From: Spongospora subterranea
Lineage: Eukaryota; Endomyxa; Phytomyxea; Plasmodiophorida; Plasmodiophoridae
Direction of reading: 5' to 3'
Assembly (NCBI GenBank): GCA_900404475.1
Contig: OUQQ01000047.1
Location: 1-57,296, forward strand
Length of the DNA: 57,296 nucleotides
Of the stretch, positions 28,381 to 39,869 are shown one piece after another (within the stretch, counting starts at the first letter, position 1; each line of letters opens with the position of its first letter). Below the pieces are notes generated by a model. The model worked only from the letters and a program-made list of their open reading frames with translations. It did not search any database and was not told where the DNA came from. Both the position numbers and the translations under genes were made by a program.

Positions 28381-30110
28381 ATGGACGTCGGCTCAGAACA
28401 AGACGATTCAGTGATGGCGGTGGAGTTGACCGATGATATCAAGAGACGAATCTCGGAGCAGTTCAAGACGAAGCTGCCTCCTAACTACGAGTTCGATGAG
28501 ACGTCGTTCATCGAGTTCATCATGCTGTTAGTCATCAATGGGGTCGGTATTTTTTGAGATTTTGACAATGATTTTCTTATCATCGGTTCAGAGAACCAAA
28601 TCGCAAATTCAGCGAGAGATGACACCGTTTGTTGGTGGTGCTTCTGCGGCACTTGTGGATTGGCTTTGGTCGGCATTGACGGCAGTTAGGTCGGCTCCTG
28701 GGAGCCCGATCAAGAAGCGAAAATTATCCTCGGTTGTGCTGGCGGCATCTGCCCCCCTACCGCAGCCTGCCGCCAAGGCCAATCGCGCTGCTCGTGGTGG
28801 AGTAGCGCCTTCTCGCATCCTATCAGCTGCCGTCAAAGACGCCACGAGGTCTACGAAAGACGCTCCGAAGCCTGTGCGACGAGCTCCTTCCCTAGTGCGA
28901 CGAGCCCTTTCCCCCGTGCGACGAGCCTCGTTTCCGGTTAAACAACCCACAGCTAATCTGACAACGCGCCATCGTGTCATGAGATCACCAGAAGTGAAGA
29001 AGCGTTCCAGAAAATCTTTATCTCCAATTCGCGATCCATCACCCGTGCTTAGCCTGAAAACCGGACGACGCCGCGTCGTGCCAGTTAATGGATCATCTTG
29101 TACGATAACAATCAGAAACACCAATGTGATGGCCGCTGCAGTGCCGATTTTCAATCAATCACTCGAAGATGTGGCGAATGTTCAGAATGTCAAACCCAAC
29201 GAGCCTGAACCGAACTCAACCGTCGCGTTCACTCCACAGACTTCCGATAAACCCACGAAGAAGCCAATCAGGTGCGCTTTCTGGCCTGCTTGTGAGAAAG
29301 GCACTGCCTGCGCCTTTACTCATCCGAGTGAACCGGTAATCTTTCGATCATATGTTCTGTTGGCGACAACGTTTTGGTATTAATGGAGTCACGAACAGTT
29401 TCGATGTGTTTTTCTCAATTTCCTGTCGTATCTTGATTTATATTCTGTTGATTTTTTGGTCGTAACTTCTGTAGTATTCTACCCTAGGGTGTTTGGTTTT
29501 TCACATAACTTTGGCTGACGTTTGGTTTGCTCAGTGTAAATTTTGGCCTCGCTGTACCTTTGGATCCAAGTGTCTATATCTCCACAATCAGGTAATTTGT
29601 CCTACATTTGCCCTTATCGTTTTCGTGTTTGGCATGACCTTTTTTCTCACGATCATCCCATTTTGCATTCGTTTTCCCATGGATTGGCATTTGACATCAG
29701 CCTTTCTGTTGCAGCCTTTACCATCAGGTACTCGACTTAAGCAAGCTCCAACCGCGTGCAAGTTTGGATCCTCATGCACCAGAACGGATTGTAAGTTTGC
29801 TCATGATCGGAGGACTCCGAAGGCGGTGAGCAATATGAGCTCGGCGCCCGCATCGTCAGGTTCGTGCCGGTATGATCCACGATGCACTAAGATCGCTTGC
29901 CCATTTCTCCATCCTAAACGCGACTCTTCCGGGTTTTTCAATTCTGCAATGCGGGATGACGATGATGACGGATTTGTTGAGGACGACGAGCACGACGATA
30001 TCACATTGGTTCTATCGAACTCATTGCCGAGGACGCCACCTCAGTCCTCGTTTGATCCCATAACCGTTAACAGCCAGGATGGTTTTCACGGTCCTGTTAA
30101 TTCAGCCTAG
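28381..30110 (+). CDS. Nab2/ZC3H14-type poly(A)-RNA-binding CCCH zinc-finger protein
   Basis: Exons 28381-28530, 28592-29335, 29535-29591 and 29715-30110 encode 448 residues. The N-terminus (FDETSFIEFIMLL, then EMTPFVGGASAALVDWLWSA) matches the PWI-like fold of Nab2/ZC3H14. A basic low-complexity middle follows, with the repeated unit VRRA plus P/L/S (three near copies at 28876-28930). Four closely spaced CCCH fingers come next: CAFWPACEKGTACAFTH, CKFWPRCTFGSKCLYLH, CKFGSSCTRTDCKFAH and CRYDPRCTKIACPFLH. This C-x5-C-x4-6-C-x3-H type binds poly(A) tails and controls tail length and mRNA export. An acidic tail ends the protein. The third exon encodes exactly one finger. It lies 190 bp downstream of the BRWD gene on the same strand. 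Confidence 0.9.
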
Positions 30111-30233
30111 TTGTCGAGTATTGTGCACTGTAAATTTTACTGATTACAATTCGACCCATATGTCAAAAGTAATTATATGTGGCTTTAATCTCTCCCAGTA
30201 GACATGATAGGGCGGTGTCCGCTTAAATATATT

Positions 30234-31888
30234 TTATTGTGGTTCTGATTTTGGATGGGCTGTCGACGACGTTTGTAATGGGTATGGCGACGATATGTCT
30301 GAGGCAGGTGTTGGCGATTGCTCCGGCGCCAATGTAGGTATCGGCGATGAGTCGGTCGCCAGTGCGGGTGACGGATCGGTGACCACGATTGGCGATGGGG
30401 TCATATCACTCAGAAGATCGGAGGAGGGAGAAAAATCAGGAGGAAAATATGGGGGCAATGATATGCTTTCATGGTTGATGAAGAACTGGAACACGTCGCT
30501 CAGGGATATGATTCCCAATACGATTTTGTCTTCATCCAGTACAATACACGCATGCTTCCGGCTGGATAACAGCAGCGAGAACATCTTCTCCAGCGATGTC
30601 GACTTTGTAATCGTCACCATTCGGTTCTGAATGGCAAATCGATCAACAATTGAAATAATGAACGGAATCTGACCATTGCTATTAAAACAAATATATTGCC
30701 TCCATGAAGGGCAATGTCAACAATGAAATGGGCAAACTAAAAAGACGGTAACCGATGCTCGAACAGTATCACCTCTCGGACGGCGACAATCTCCACAATA
30801 GGCATCGCAAACATGTCGTAAGTCATATCCAAGGCAAGATACCGAACATCACTCCTGGAATACGCATCGATGTAGTGTCCATTTTCATCAACAATAGGGA
30901 TGGCAGGGGTACGATTTAATCTCAGAATTTTTAAAACGTCAATAAGCTTTGTAGAACCGAGCGTTGTCAGACACCGATCATTGTAACTGCCGACAGGAAG
31001 GTCTACAACCTAAACCCAGTATTTCAATAAAAAATCTGAAATAGTGATGCCTAAAAATTAAATGGCGGTTATTTCACGAAATCAGAGCACCACGAGATAA
31101 TACTGCAAATTGTGATGAAGTGAAGTAAACCCTTCAAGTATCGAAAACTGAAGACGCATACCTGAATTTGTTCAAGCAACCCAGACTGTCCTCGTTCTTC
31201 AAGCTGATGTAGAATGAAGCGAAGAATGCGCTGCAGGTTGTTGATGCAGAGGACGACATTTTCGGGAACCAGCTGCATCACCGGCAAACGGTGAATATTT
31301 CGTACAACAAGGACGCGAACCCCATCGAGAAGCAAATCTTGAGGCAGGGCGTATAATAACGATGAAGTGGGAGGTTGATGATTACATTCTTGCGAACCTT
31401 TTGTACACGCACCTGCCTTCAGCTCATTCCATTGCCGGACTGTATATGCGCCGAGCTTTGAGGCGAATTTACTGCTGGAATCTCGGAATTCATTGGAATC
31501 GTGGAAGTGTAAAAGGATAGCATTCTTGGACAGTGTTTTAGAATTAGAACGCTACAATACCATGACTTGCTTACGAAATCAGTGACGGTTATCATGCCTG
31601 AGTAGTCGGCGACACGAGAATCCCAAACTGGAGCGCATTTGATATCTATTGTTGAAGAACTTTAGTGGGATGAAGAATTTGATTGATGAAAGCGGATTGA
31701 CCATGTTCAATGAGCCCGAAGAAGGCATGCTTTATGGCCAATTCGGAGTCGAACACAACGACTTTACCGCTGTCCGGCACGACATCCATGCACGTGAACG
31801 ATTTCAGAATATCGTAGGTGGCGTCCCTGAATTTGATGACGTTGTCCGCCAGTTGCGCCGGCATGAACGGCGACGGGGATGGCGGCAT
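30234..31888 (-). CDS. AMP-activated protein kinase gamma (SNF4-like) subunit
   Basis: Exons 31888-31702, 31645-31575, 31524-31162, 31009-30773 and 30626-30234 encode 416 residues with four CBS motifs. Recognisable parts include FTCMDVVPDSGKVVVFDSEL, APVWDSRVADYSGMITVTDF, NIHRLPVMQL, RTPAIPIVDENGHYIDAYS and LDEDKIVLGIISLSDVFQFF. The gamma subunit binds AMP, ADP and ATP through paired CBS domains and adjusts kinase activity to energy state. The C-terminus extends ~70 residues beyond the last CBS domain in a Pro/Ser/Thr-rich tail with SPTP/SPIP-like units, which ordinary gamma subunits lack. In the second CBS motif an insertion of about 15 residues (around GACTKGSQECNHQPP) replaces the usual spacing. 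The catalytic and beta subunits are not in the window. Confidence 0.9.
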
Positions 31889-32905
31889 GAAAGCCGTTCG
31901 AATAGTATTAACCGCAAAACGGCGATGAAATGAACATAAAGAAATGAAACCGATATCGTAAATGTGCGAACTGCAACAGATTATTGGGTTACACGATGAG
32001 AGAGAGACTGGCTCAACAAGAAAATGCGCAACATTTAATGCGGGTACCGATTGGCTGTTGGCGTTGGCCAAGATCAGATTGTTATTGTGTCTCTAGAGGA
32101 TTGTTGAATCGAACGGCACCCTTATCGCTACCTGTAATCAAAAGCAATCCCACGCTAGTGTATTGAACCTATGGGAGTGCTAGTGATGCTAACGAACAAG
32201 GGGAGCGATAAAATGATGGAACGGTGGAATAGCAGAGGTGACGGGAACCGAGCGAGTGTCAGGGATTCAAGGAATTAATCATCAACCAACGATGAACCGA
32301 TGAGCAATGATAAGGGAGCAATTCGACCTCTGGGAAACCCAATGGAAGTCCCCAATCGGGTGGCTGTTGTAGTGACAATTCATGCTGCTGCTTTGACAGT
32401 TTCAGGTGGGATTATTCTGTCAATTGCTAATCGTGTCAGAAAGATGCCAGAAATGTAACAGATGGTTCCAAACAAGTATATCGAAGCATCCAAGGCAGTT
32501 CTTCCAATAGCAAACTGCCTTGCTAGATTCCTCGGCGGATTGTTTCGGGATCTCTTTCGCTAATCAAATATATAATGGCAATATTTGTTTTTCGTACTGG
32601 CCAACTGTGAATCACGTTTTTCGGAGATATCAAGGAGAAATTCCACTTGGGTCATGGTTCGCAAATTTTGGAGTTTCAAATCGATGGACAATTCTCGAGA
32701 TAGCCAACCGATTTCGTTTAATGAAGTAAATCGGTTGCCCGACGACCTATTGATCACTACTTCATTAGCATAGAAGAATCGATGCACCGTATCATTGTCT
32801 CAGTTTCAGATTGCTAAGTTGAAAGACTCCGATCAATATCAGCCGAAACCAGACTTTTCCTGTGCATGTGTTTCACTGTTGTATTCATTAAGGACAACTT
32901 AAACA
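31889..32905. other. intergenic stretch without a recognisable gene
   Basis: No convincing coding frame on either strand. It contains the presumed promoter of the AMPK gamma gene and the 3' flank of the GcvH gene, both on the minus strand. Confidence 0.45.
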
Positions 32906-33612
32906 CTAGTGTTTCGATGTAAATTCGATATAATCCTTATCTTCCATCATGGAATTAATCTCTGTCTCGGCGCCAGGTGAAAGCTTCATTTTTATCATCC
33001 ATCCCGCCCCTTCAGGGTCATCGTTAATCATTGCCGGATTTTTTAGCAGTTCATCATTTACTTCTGCAATTTCACCAGATACTGGCGAATAAACATCACT
33101 TGCAGCTATACAGATAGATACAATCAAATGTTAATCAAGAACGTGCTTGCGGGCAAGGAATCAAAGACACTGCTTATTATCAACAACATGAAATAAAGAT
33201 ATGCGTTCGAACTGGGATACCTTTAACACTTTCGACTGAGCCAAAAACGTCTCCCGCCTTAAAAGTGCTTCCAACCCTTGGTAAATCGACGTACACAACA
33301 TCGCCAAGTTCACCCTGTAAAACGGGTTTTACATGATCAGCATTAACAAACATGTAGGGCAAACAAATGTTGAAAAAGGGAGCAAAAGGGCTTGGCTGAA
33401 AACTGGAGGCAATTTTTTGGATGAGAAAATAGACGGTTTTGCCGAGGCAAAGAGCATACCTGGGCAAAATGTGAAATCCCAACATTTCCGGTTTTCGAGT
33501 CAACCCATTCATGGGTTTTAGAATATGCCTTAGACGAAAATGTCCTGCCTCTGTGTGCAGTATTGCGTAGAGGCAACGCCATTGACCGCAATACGCACGT
33601 TAAAACAGACAT
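32906..33612 (-). CDS. GCSH: glycine cleavage system H protein, mitochondrial
   Basis: Exons 33612-33460, 33314-33221 and 33105-32906 encode 148 residues. The first ~27 (basic and Ser/Arg-rich, ending HRGRTFSSK) look like a mitochondrial presequence. The mature protein begins [20 protein letters not shown] and carries [15 protein letters not shown] and [12 protein letters not shown], whose lysine (about residue 82) is the lipoylation site. [11 protein letters not shown] follows. H protein shuttles the aminomethyl group between the P, T and L proteins of glycine cleavage; lipoate is attached to it. Length and motif order match the family throughout. The splice join at 33221/33105 falls just after the lipoyl lysine codon. 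Confidence 0.93.
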
Positions 33613-34180
33613 TTTTTACGGCTATGGGCACGACGGGAGATGATGAATGAAGATGAAGTGGCGCCATCGCAACTGACAACCACTTATACTGTATACGAGA
33701 AACGTACTTTTGCAACTGTCCGGCTGTTGTGGTGCACATAGGTACGCCGCGCTCAGTCAGACAGTGGGCACTCCTTTGACGCACACAAGTGCGAACTTGA
33801 CTGAGTGTACATGTCACCGATGACACGGCGTGGCCAGTAACACGAAAGAGGAGCCAAAACATGCGGCGAAAAAACACGGGCCTGTCTCGTTTACTGCATC
33901 AGTGGATCAGGCCAGTCGCAAGTGGACAAAATCAAATTCGCGGTTCGATCAGAATCTGCTGTTGTTCACGGCGCATCCCTCTGAAAAAAATCAACGGCTA
34001 CCTACCGTCGATTGAAATGCACATGACTTTAGGTTTTACTAAACGTGGTTTGCTAGCATTGAGTTTATCTAAGTGTCGTTCATGTCAGAATAGGAGATAT
34101 TAAATAAGAAGCCACACAGGCCAACTGTGGCGGTAATCATTGCTGTTGAGAAGCGCGTTATGGAGAATGCACGAGTTGCA
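33613..34180. other. intergenic stretch without a recognisable gene
   Basis: It lies between the GcvH start and the stop codon of the secreted protein gene, both on the minus strand. Short frames such as 33861-34103 show no motifs. Confidence 0.45.
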
Positions 34181-35854
34181 TCAGAGCGGTTGGATTTCTC
34201 TAACTGAGGCGTGACGAAGATGGACACCATGTACCGCATCGGAACGGATAATGGTGACTTGTCCAGGGCGCAGAACCGGGGCTGAGTCGCCCCCTGATTG
34301 GTCGATCGCATCGCCATAAACGCAATCGGTTGGATACCGCGATTTCAGGCGAGCGTCATTGTATTCCAACATTAGTTGCCATTCTCCTCCATGTTTACCT
34401 TCCTGAGAAAACGCCACTCAACAAACTCAGATCATAGACACAAACTTCAATGACTCAAATGGCGAAAACATGAACCACACACAGAGGATCGTTAAAAATT
34501 CAAAACAACAACATAACTAACCGAAAAATCACAGTATATACGAAGATTGACAGAACGTTGATCAGGGTTGGTTCTAACGATGGATTTGATCCCAAGGTAT
34601 TTCTTGGTCATGTTGAATTTGACGCTGATCCCAATGGGAGCGTTGACCCCGTCAGAATAGATCACTCGATTGTCGCTATCGTGTCGAAATTCTTTCTTGA
34701 CCTGAATTCGTCCACTATCGAAATATACGCGAGCATAATATCCTCGAGCCGCACATGGGTCGGAAGTGTAGACTGCACCATTGACAGGAAACCCGTTCAG
34801 AAAGACAACAAAGAAAAAAACAAAGTTAAAATGACAGTAAGGTCAATAAATGAGCTCGTAGCTAGCCAGGAACAAAGTTTTGAGAACATGGAATGGGGAG
34901 GCTGTAAAGTGTACTGATTACGATGATGGTTTGTCCTTGTAATGATAGCGATCGCAGACGACGCAGGAGATGTGTAAGCTGAGGATAAACTGGGTCAATT
35001 GTGCCCCCATTATGACTCAAAACGAAATTGAATTAATGACTAAACATGGATACAACGAGAAACGGAAACTGGTAGTTTGATAACTAGGAGCAAAAGTACA
35101 GTAAAACTGACAATCAACGCGGCAATAGACTGTCGCCTCGGTGTTGAGCCATCCTCCGGCCGGTGCCGATATGTAATATCGTGGGGAAGCCCCATCCATA
35201 ACCAGTTCTCCATCGCCAATCGTCAGCGTGCCAACTCCACGGCTGATGGCGCGCTTATCGCCCACATCCTTCTGTAGTCGATTGGCGAAACACGAGTCAG
35301 TAACATGGCCACGTTACTGCGCTGTGGGTGTGTAACGACTGACACAAATCGCACTGCGTTCAAACGAGAGAAATAGACTCGAAAAAAACTTTGACAAAAT
35401 TCCTTACCAAAATAATGTGACATTGTGTTGAGATTACATGATAAAATGCAGTAACACAATGATGGCGTCACTTTTGTTCACATCAGACAATAATGTGAAA
35501 TGAAGCAAGAGTAAAAACGACACCAAATGGATAACAAAATAACACAGTGAGTGAGAACCGAGAGCAACATTTGCAAATTGAGATAATGATTCAGTATCAT
35601 CGATACACAAAACATGATGAAGCAAGCGCATTTCTATTTTGCTGAACGGACCAACTTACGACGCTCGATTTTTTGAAAATTCGATGTTTTCTCCATTGCG
35701 CATACCAGTCGCCAGCTGGATGGATGGATGGGTTGAGTTGGGCGATTCCAAATTTATCCTGGGGAAACGGTTTGGTGATAGCAAACGGGTTGAGTATTGC
35801 TGGATCCGCCATCACATTTGAGAAGGAGCTGATCAAGACCAGCGTAAGCATCAT
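34181..35854 (-). CDS. secreted beta-rich (jelly-roll-like) protein, possibly carbohydrate-active
   Basis: Exons 35854-35660, 35271-35100, 34978-34922, 34772-34522 and 34402-34181 give 298 residues. The start MMLTLVLISSFSNVMA is a signal peptide. The mature part has the feel of a beta-sandwich: GVGTLTIGDGELVMDGASPR, a SAIAIITRTNHH strand, CAARGYYARVYFDSGRIQVK, APIGISVKFNM, GGEWQLMLEYND and a closing VREIQPL. I recall similar strings (YYAR, W..L.E..D, VREI.P at the end) in secreted polysaccharide-lyase or lectin-like proteins of microbes, but cannot name the family with certainty. Four cysteines in the mature chain could form disulphides. The donor of the second exon is uncertain: GTACTT at 35099 and GTCAGT nearby are both in phase. 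A fragment of its third exon recurs near 37.65 kb. Confidence 0.65.
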
Positions 35855-36083
35855 TGGCGACGATATTGGCCCCAATGCAAAATAGACTTATGGTCTAAGG
35901 GTGACTCCACTCAACAATCTACAAAACAATTAACTCGAATTAATCTCCCTATTCTACACCCTTCTGATGGGCATTCCTTTGAGAGCTCGTGCAGGTGCAT
36001 CGATTCTGCAATCGCAGACGAAACCCCTTTGATGGTATCAGTCCGACAAAATGAAAATAAATATTTGTATAAAAATAACTCAA

Positions 36084-37122
36084 CTACTTTCCCTTCTTGC
36101 TACCACCGAAGGCAAAATTGAAACCCATTGCACTCATCTCTGGATCAATATTGCTATTGCCATCATTAACCATATCCAGTTTCCGCTGCTGCCTTCTCTC
36201 TATCTTCTGTCGCCTTTTTTCTTCCAAAGATTGTTCACGAAGTTTCAACCGAGTCGCCGCATCTGATCAGGTTGAAAATTTAGCAAAAAACACAATTTGA
36301 AGCGTAGATAAGTCAAGACCTGGTTTTGTCGTTTGGGAGTTTTCAGCCCTTTGACGGCGATGAAACTCGATCCGTGCTTTGACCTGAACAAGATTGGAGC
36401 GTTCCACGCGAAGTTCGTTGCCGATTGCATGTTGATCTATGAAATGCGACTAAGTAATGTGGAATGTCTCAATTCAAGGAAGTTATAACAATTTAACAGC
36501 AGAGAAATGGAATCAAGAGTAAAACAATACAATTTAGCAGTACGCACGGATTTCTGAGTTTAAATGATCGAGCCAGCTCTTTGAGTCTTTCATTTGCCGG
36601 TCACAAAGCTTACAATACCTGAGAATGTTGAGCTACTTGACGTGAATATAAAAATGGTCAACAATTACCATCCTGCACCGATTTGTTCCTCCGGATGCGC
36701 GCCAAGGGATACCTGAGAGCAGTTTAGTTGAAACACTCAAAATAAGGTCGGAATCTTGAACAAGTTAGGATTAAGATGGAAAAAGCAAAGCAAATCCCAG
36801 ACGCCATTTGAATAACTATTACAGTGCAACAGGCACACAAAGATAAAAAATAAACTGATACTTACCAACGCTGTCGATCCGACATCTGCTTCCAGCTCTA
36901 ACGATTGATCGCGGGCACGAAGAGCATTTTTCTCCATAACGGCTAAAGCTAAATCGAAAAGCCATGAGATTGGGGCATTAACAACCGCAGGGCAAACTTC
37001 GACGTACTCGCCGGCTTTCTGACACCATCGCCAATTTGGCCGGATCGTAGCTTCTTCTCATATTCGTCGACGTCCCATTTCTTTCGACCTGATGATTCCA
37101 CCACGCCTTTCTTCTTTGACAT
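36084..37122 (-). CDS. ZMAT2: spliceosomal zinc-finger protein ZMAT2/Snu23
   Basis: Exons 37122-37008, 36948-36866, 36712-36669, 36618-36548, 36436-36320 and 36262-36084 encode 202 residues, against 199 in human ZMAT2. Conserved parts: KKWDVDEYEKKL at the start, RARDQSLELEADVG, the U1-type matrin zinc finger YCKLCDRQMKDSKSWLDHLN with HQ after the splice, the strongly conserved LRVERSNLVQVKARI, and the end MSAMGFNFAFGGSKKGK. Snu23/ZMAT2 is a tri-snRNP component of the pre-catalytic spliceosome acting near the 5' splice site. The zinc finger is split by introns before Y and before the second His. The acceptor of exon 2 may be 36948 or 36942, a two-residue difference. Confidence 0.92.
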
Positions 37123-37476
37123 GATTGCAGCAATGTAAATGCGAGTTTCGCGATTGTGCGCAGCCTCTTGGTTGCAGCCCCTTGGTTGCAGTGCACCCCC
37201 GCGACTTGATGGTCGTATCAGCCCGAGGCGTCTGATGTTATACCGAATCCGCTGCATCGCTAACGGTTTCGGATTTGTCGACCACAGTCTGAGCGTAACT
37301 TTATAAAGCGGTGATCATTCTCAATGCCGTCACGATGACTGGTCTGTGTAACGGCATCTCCACTACATGGCACTGCACAGCACCTGTCATGACTCATGAA
37401 CCGATCGCTATGCTGTTTGAAGTGATGAACAGATGCGAATTGACAATTGGGCTGTAAGTCGAAAGGGTCGAGCAAC

Positions 37477-37846
37477 ATGTTCATTGATGCTGCGGTTTTG
37501 TTGGCATCATTGTTGGCCCTTTTTAAAGTATATACAACTTTTTTTCAGCGAAACCGCAGCATTAAAGAAGATACTTCTCGACTTTCCGCATCATGGTCCA
37601 TCCACATTTGTCGTGTTAAGCCATTATGGTGCAGAATCTGACCCAGTAACTATCAGCTTACACATCTCCTGCGTCTTCAGCAATCGCAATCATTACAAAA
37701 ACAATGAGAGTGCTAATCAAGTCAATGCTGATCGGTCGATTTACGGTACCGTGCATGCCCCAAATAAATCAACCGCCCAGAGGTTTCCGCAAGTCACATC
37801 TCGAGCTGCCAACAACACAACCCGAACAATGACCCGATGGTACTAG
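37477..37846 (+). pseudogene. partial, inverted copy of part of the secreted jelly-roll gene
   Basis: Bases about 37644-37697 match the reverse strand of 34990-34935, which is the third exon of the secreted protein gene and its acceptor (common core CAGCTTACACATCTCCTGCG). In the frame SAYTSPASSAIAIIT the differences are nearly all synonymous, so the copy once was, or still is, under coding constraint. An upstream frame starts MFIDAAVLLASLLALFK, which looks like a signal peptide, but no continuous joined model covers all exons. It may be a truncated paralogue or an exon caught by a mobile element. Confidence 0.5.
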
Positions 37847-37983
37847 ACGTTGCCATTACCCCTTGCTAAGCTGTCAGATCATCTTGGATGCTTGCAGCGA
37901 ATGCCCAATTACTGCATCCAAATGATATTTATATATTAATAGAGAATATAAAGTATAGGAATTAAGCTGGAGGTTCCGGCAAT

Positions 37984-38474
37984 TCAAAAACCGTAATCGT
38001 ACTTCAAATCTGATACTCCGGAGAGTCCAACAGGGGCGTCAAGGTCTGTGTATCTTATGACTTTTCCCGATGAAGCTGTTATTATAAACTCATTCTCGTC
38101 GGCATCTGACGATGGGTCCGAAAATACGGGCGCCGACCTCGGTATGGAAGCCGATTTTGATGAAGAATCCACTACAACGGAGCACACATGATTAAAGAGC
38201 GGGCGTATGTATATGGATCAAAATATGGCAACTGATGTCAACAAACAAGATTTCAGCAAATGGAACCTGTACGTCTGGGTAGTTTTGGTCTATCATGCCC
38301 AAGATGAGCCTTGGAAAACATGTCTTCGATTTTGGAAAATTCAGCCGCGACCTTGTGAGCTCGCTTGTCATCGACGCTGATTCGTGTTGCGACGATGGAT
38401 TGCGCAGTTGCCAGCAAATGCTGGCGTTTCCGTTCCCTAATTCGTTGACCAATGGTCTGTCGCCCAATTGACAT
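37984..38474 (-). CDS. hypothetical 131-residue protein
   Basis: Exons 38474-38267 and 38171-37984 join in frame across a 95-nt intron (donor GTTCCA, acceptor TTGTAG). The N-terminal half is basic and helical (MSIGRQTIGQRIRERKRQHL, then ATAQSIVATRI and EFSKIEDMF). The C-terminal half is Ser/Asp-rich and ends in a short ordered stretch, GKVIRYTDLDAPVGLSGVSD. No signal peptide or membrane segment. I do not recognise the family. Coherent composition across the splice join supports a real gene. Confidence 0.55.
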
Positions 38475-38709
38475 CGTGACGTCTGTAAAATGACCTAATG
38501 ATAGATGCGAGTCGCTATGAAGGAGACCCTAAGTCATGATTTGTTTCATAATGTCGAAACTTGAGGGCAGTCGAGTCATCTACGTGTCCGAAACAAGCAA
38601 GGGCTGATCCGCAGCCTTGCAGTCCGCAGAACAGTCCCCACAGCGGTACTGTAGAGGCCTATAGAGGGTGTCCCAAGTGGAAAAATGCGGACAAAGAGAG
38701 GTATTAACG

Positions 38710-38850
38710 CTTCTGGTAGATACACTGTACCTGAAGATTATCATTGACCAGTCTTGGTTAGCTGGCAGGGCTTCTGGTAGATACACTGTACCTGAAGTTT
38801 ATCGTTGACCAGTCTTGGTTTGCTGACAGTGGCACTGGCTGGGCTTCTGG
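38710..38850. repeat. two-and-a-bit copies of a ~58-bp tandem repeat
   Basis: The unit begins CTTCTGGTAGATACACTG and runs to about CTTGGTT-GCTG-CAG. The first copy spans about 38709-38767 and the second about 38768-38826, with roughly five differences. A third start (CTTCTGGT) appears near 38842. No coding frame runs through it. Confidence 0.8.
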
Positions 38851-39249
38851 TCATTTATTGGCCAGGATGGGTCCCTCTAGCCATCGCTGTTGCCTAATAC
38901 ACAGAGGACGATGTAGCGGGCTGTATTGCGGGCTCGCGTTGATGTCAGAAGGAGTCCTAGTACGAAGTTGGTTGGGCGCTTGATGGTCCTGGATCAGCGT
39001 TGCTGAACCACATTCCTGTTTTGACCGTATTGTGTCTGAGGAGACATGCTGGTCTATTGTAAACGATCCGATCATCTGTGAGACGAAATTTTTTTTTCTG
39101 AAAGAAACAAGACGAGCTCAACGAGAGCGTGTCTGCAACAGTTTTGATCCAGACTTAGTGAATGGGATGAAAACAATCAATACACGAAATCATGACCATT
39201 TGAATACACGCCAAGCGAGTTGATTGAATCTTGAGGAGATTAAGCCTTT

Positions 39250-39335
39250 TTACGACGCTGCGAGCGAGATTGACGAGTTTATTATGGTTCGTATCGTGCC
39301 AGCGATTGGCGTTGAGATCAGAGGTGCGCACAATA
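39250..39335 (-). repeat. copied fragment of the BRWD-like gene
   Basis: About 85 bp here is the diverged reverse complement of about 26595-26680, in the Ser/Arg-rich exon of the BRWD-like gene. The blocks GACGCTGCGAGCGAGATTGA, TGGTTCGT, TCGTGCCAGCGA and TTGAGATC are shared. The surrounding bases do not match. No functional frame is kept. Confidence 0.7.
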
Positions 39336-39480
39336 TTATTGTTATTGTTGAAGTGAACAATACAATACATTGTTATTGTTGAGGTAAGTTGTTATTATGT
39401 TGGACATGTATCAGCCACAAAATATTGTATTGTTGGTTTTGAGGCAATATATTGTCCAATATATTGTACCCACAAATATA
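39336..39480. repeat. AT-rich degenerate ATTGTT/AATATATTG repeat tract
   Basis: Short units such as TTATTGTTG and AATATATTGT recur irregularly, some in inverted orientation. It directly abuts the copied BRWD fragment and resembles low-complexity sequence at a transposon edge. Confidence 0.6.
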
Positions 39481-39869
39481 TTATTGCGCATTTCTGGTTG
39501 AGATCGTGAAGTTTTCCACAGCCTGTGTATGCGAGTCCAGTTCACGTTTTGCCGACCTCTGACGTACTGTGTACGTGTTGGCCAATCAAAGAGAAGACAC
39601 AGCGGCATGGCGTTGCTTGTTATGCGAAGTCAAAATTCAGAGAAAATCCTGGTTACTAGAAACACTTCAAGTTGAGACTTCATCTGTCTAACGAGTACGC
39701 GGAACAACATTCTCCTTTTCTCAAGACGTTTCGTTGAATCCATTGGAGTGCTGCATCTTGTTTGCACTGTTCCATCGCATTCACCATTCAATATGGATTT
39801 TTGTTTTTTCACACGTGATTTGCAATCAATTCAGTTATTTAACTGTCATCCTCGACATAGATGAGCGAG

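Noticed and set aside
37260..37480. Possible LTR ends around the 37-45 kb repeat zone
   Set aside because: No direct repeat with TG...CA ends and flanking target duplication could be found at both sides of the gypsy fragment.
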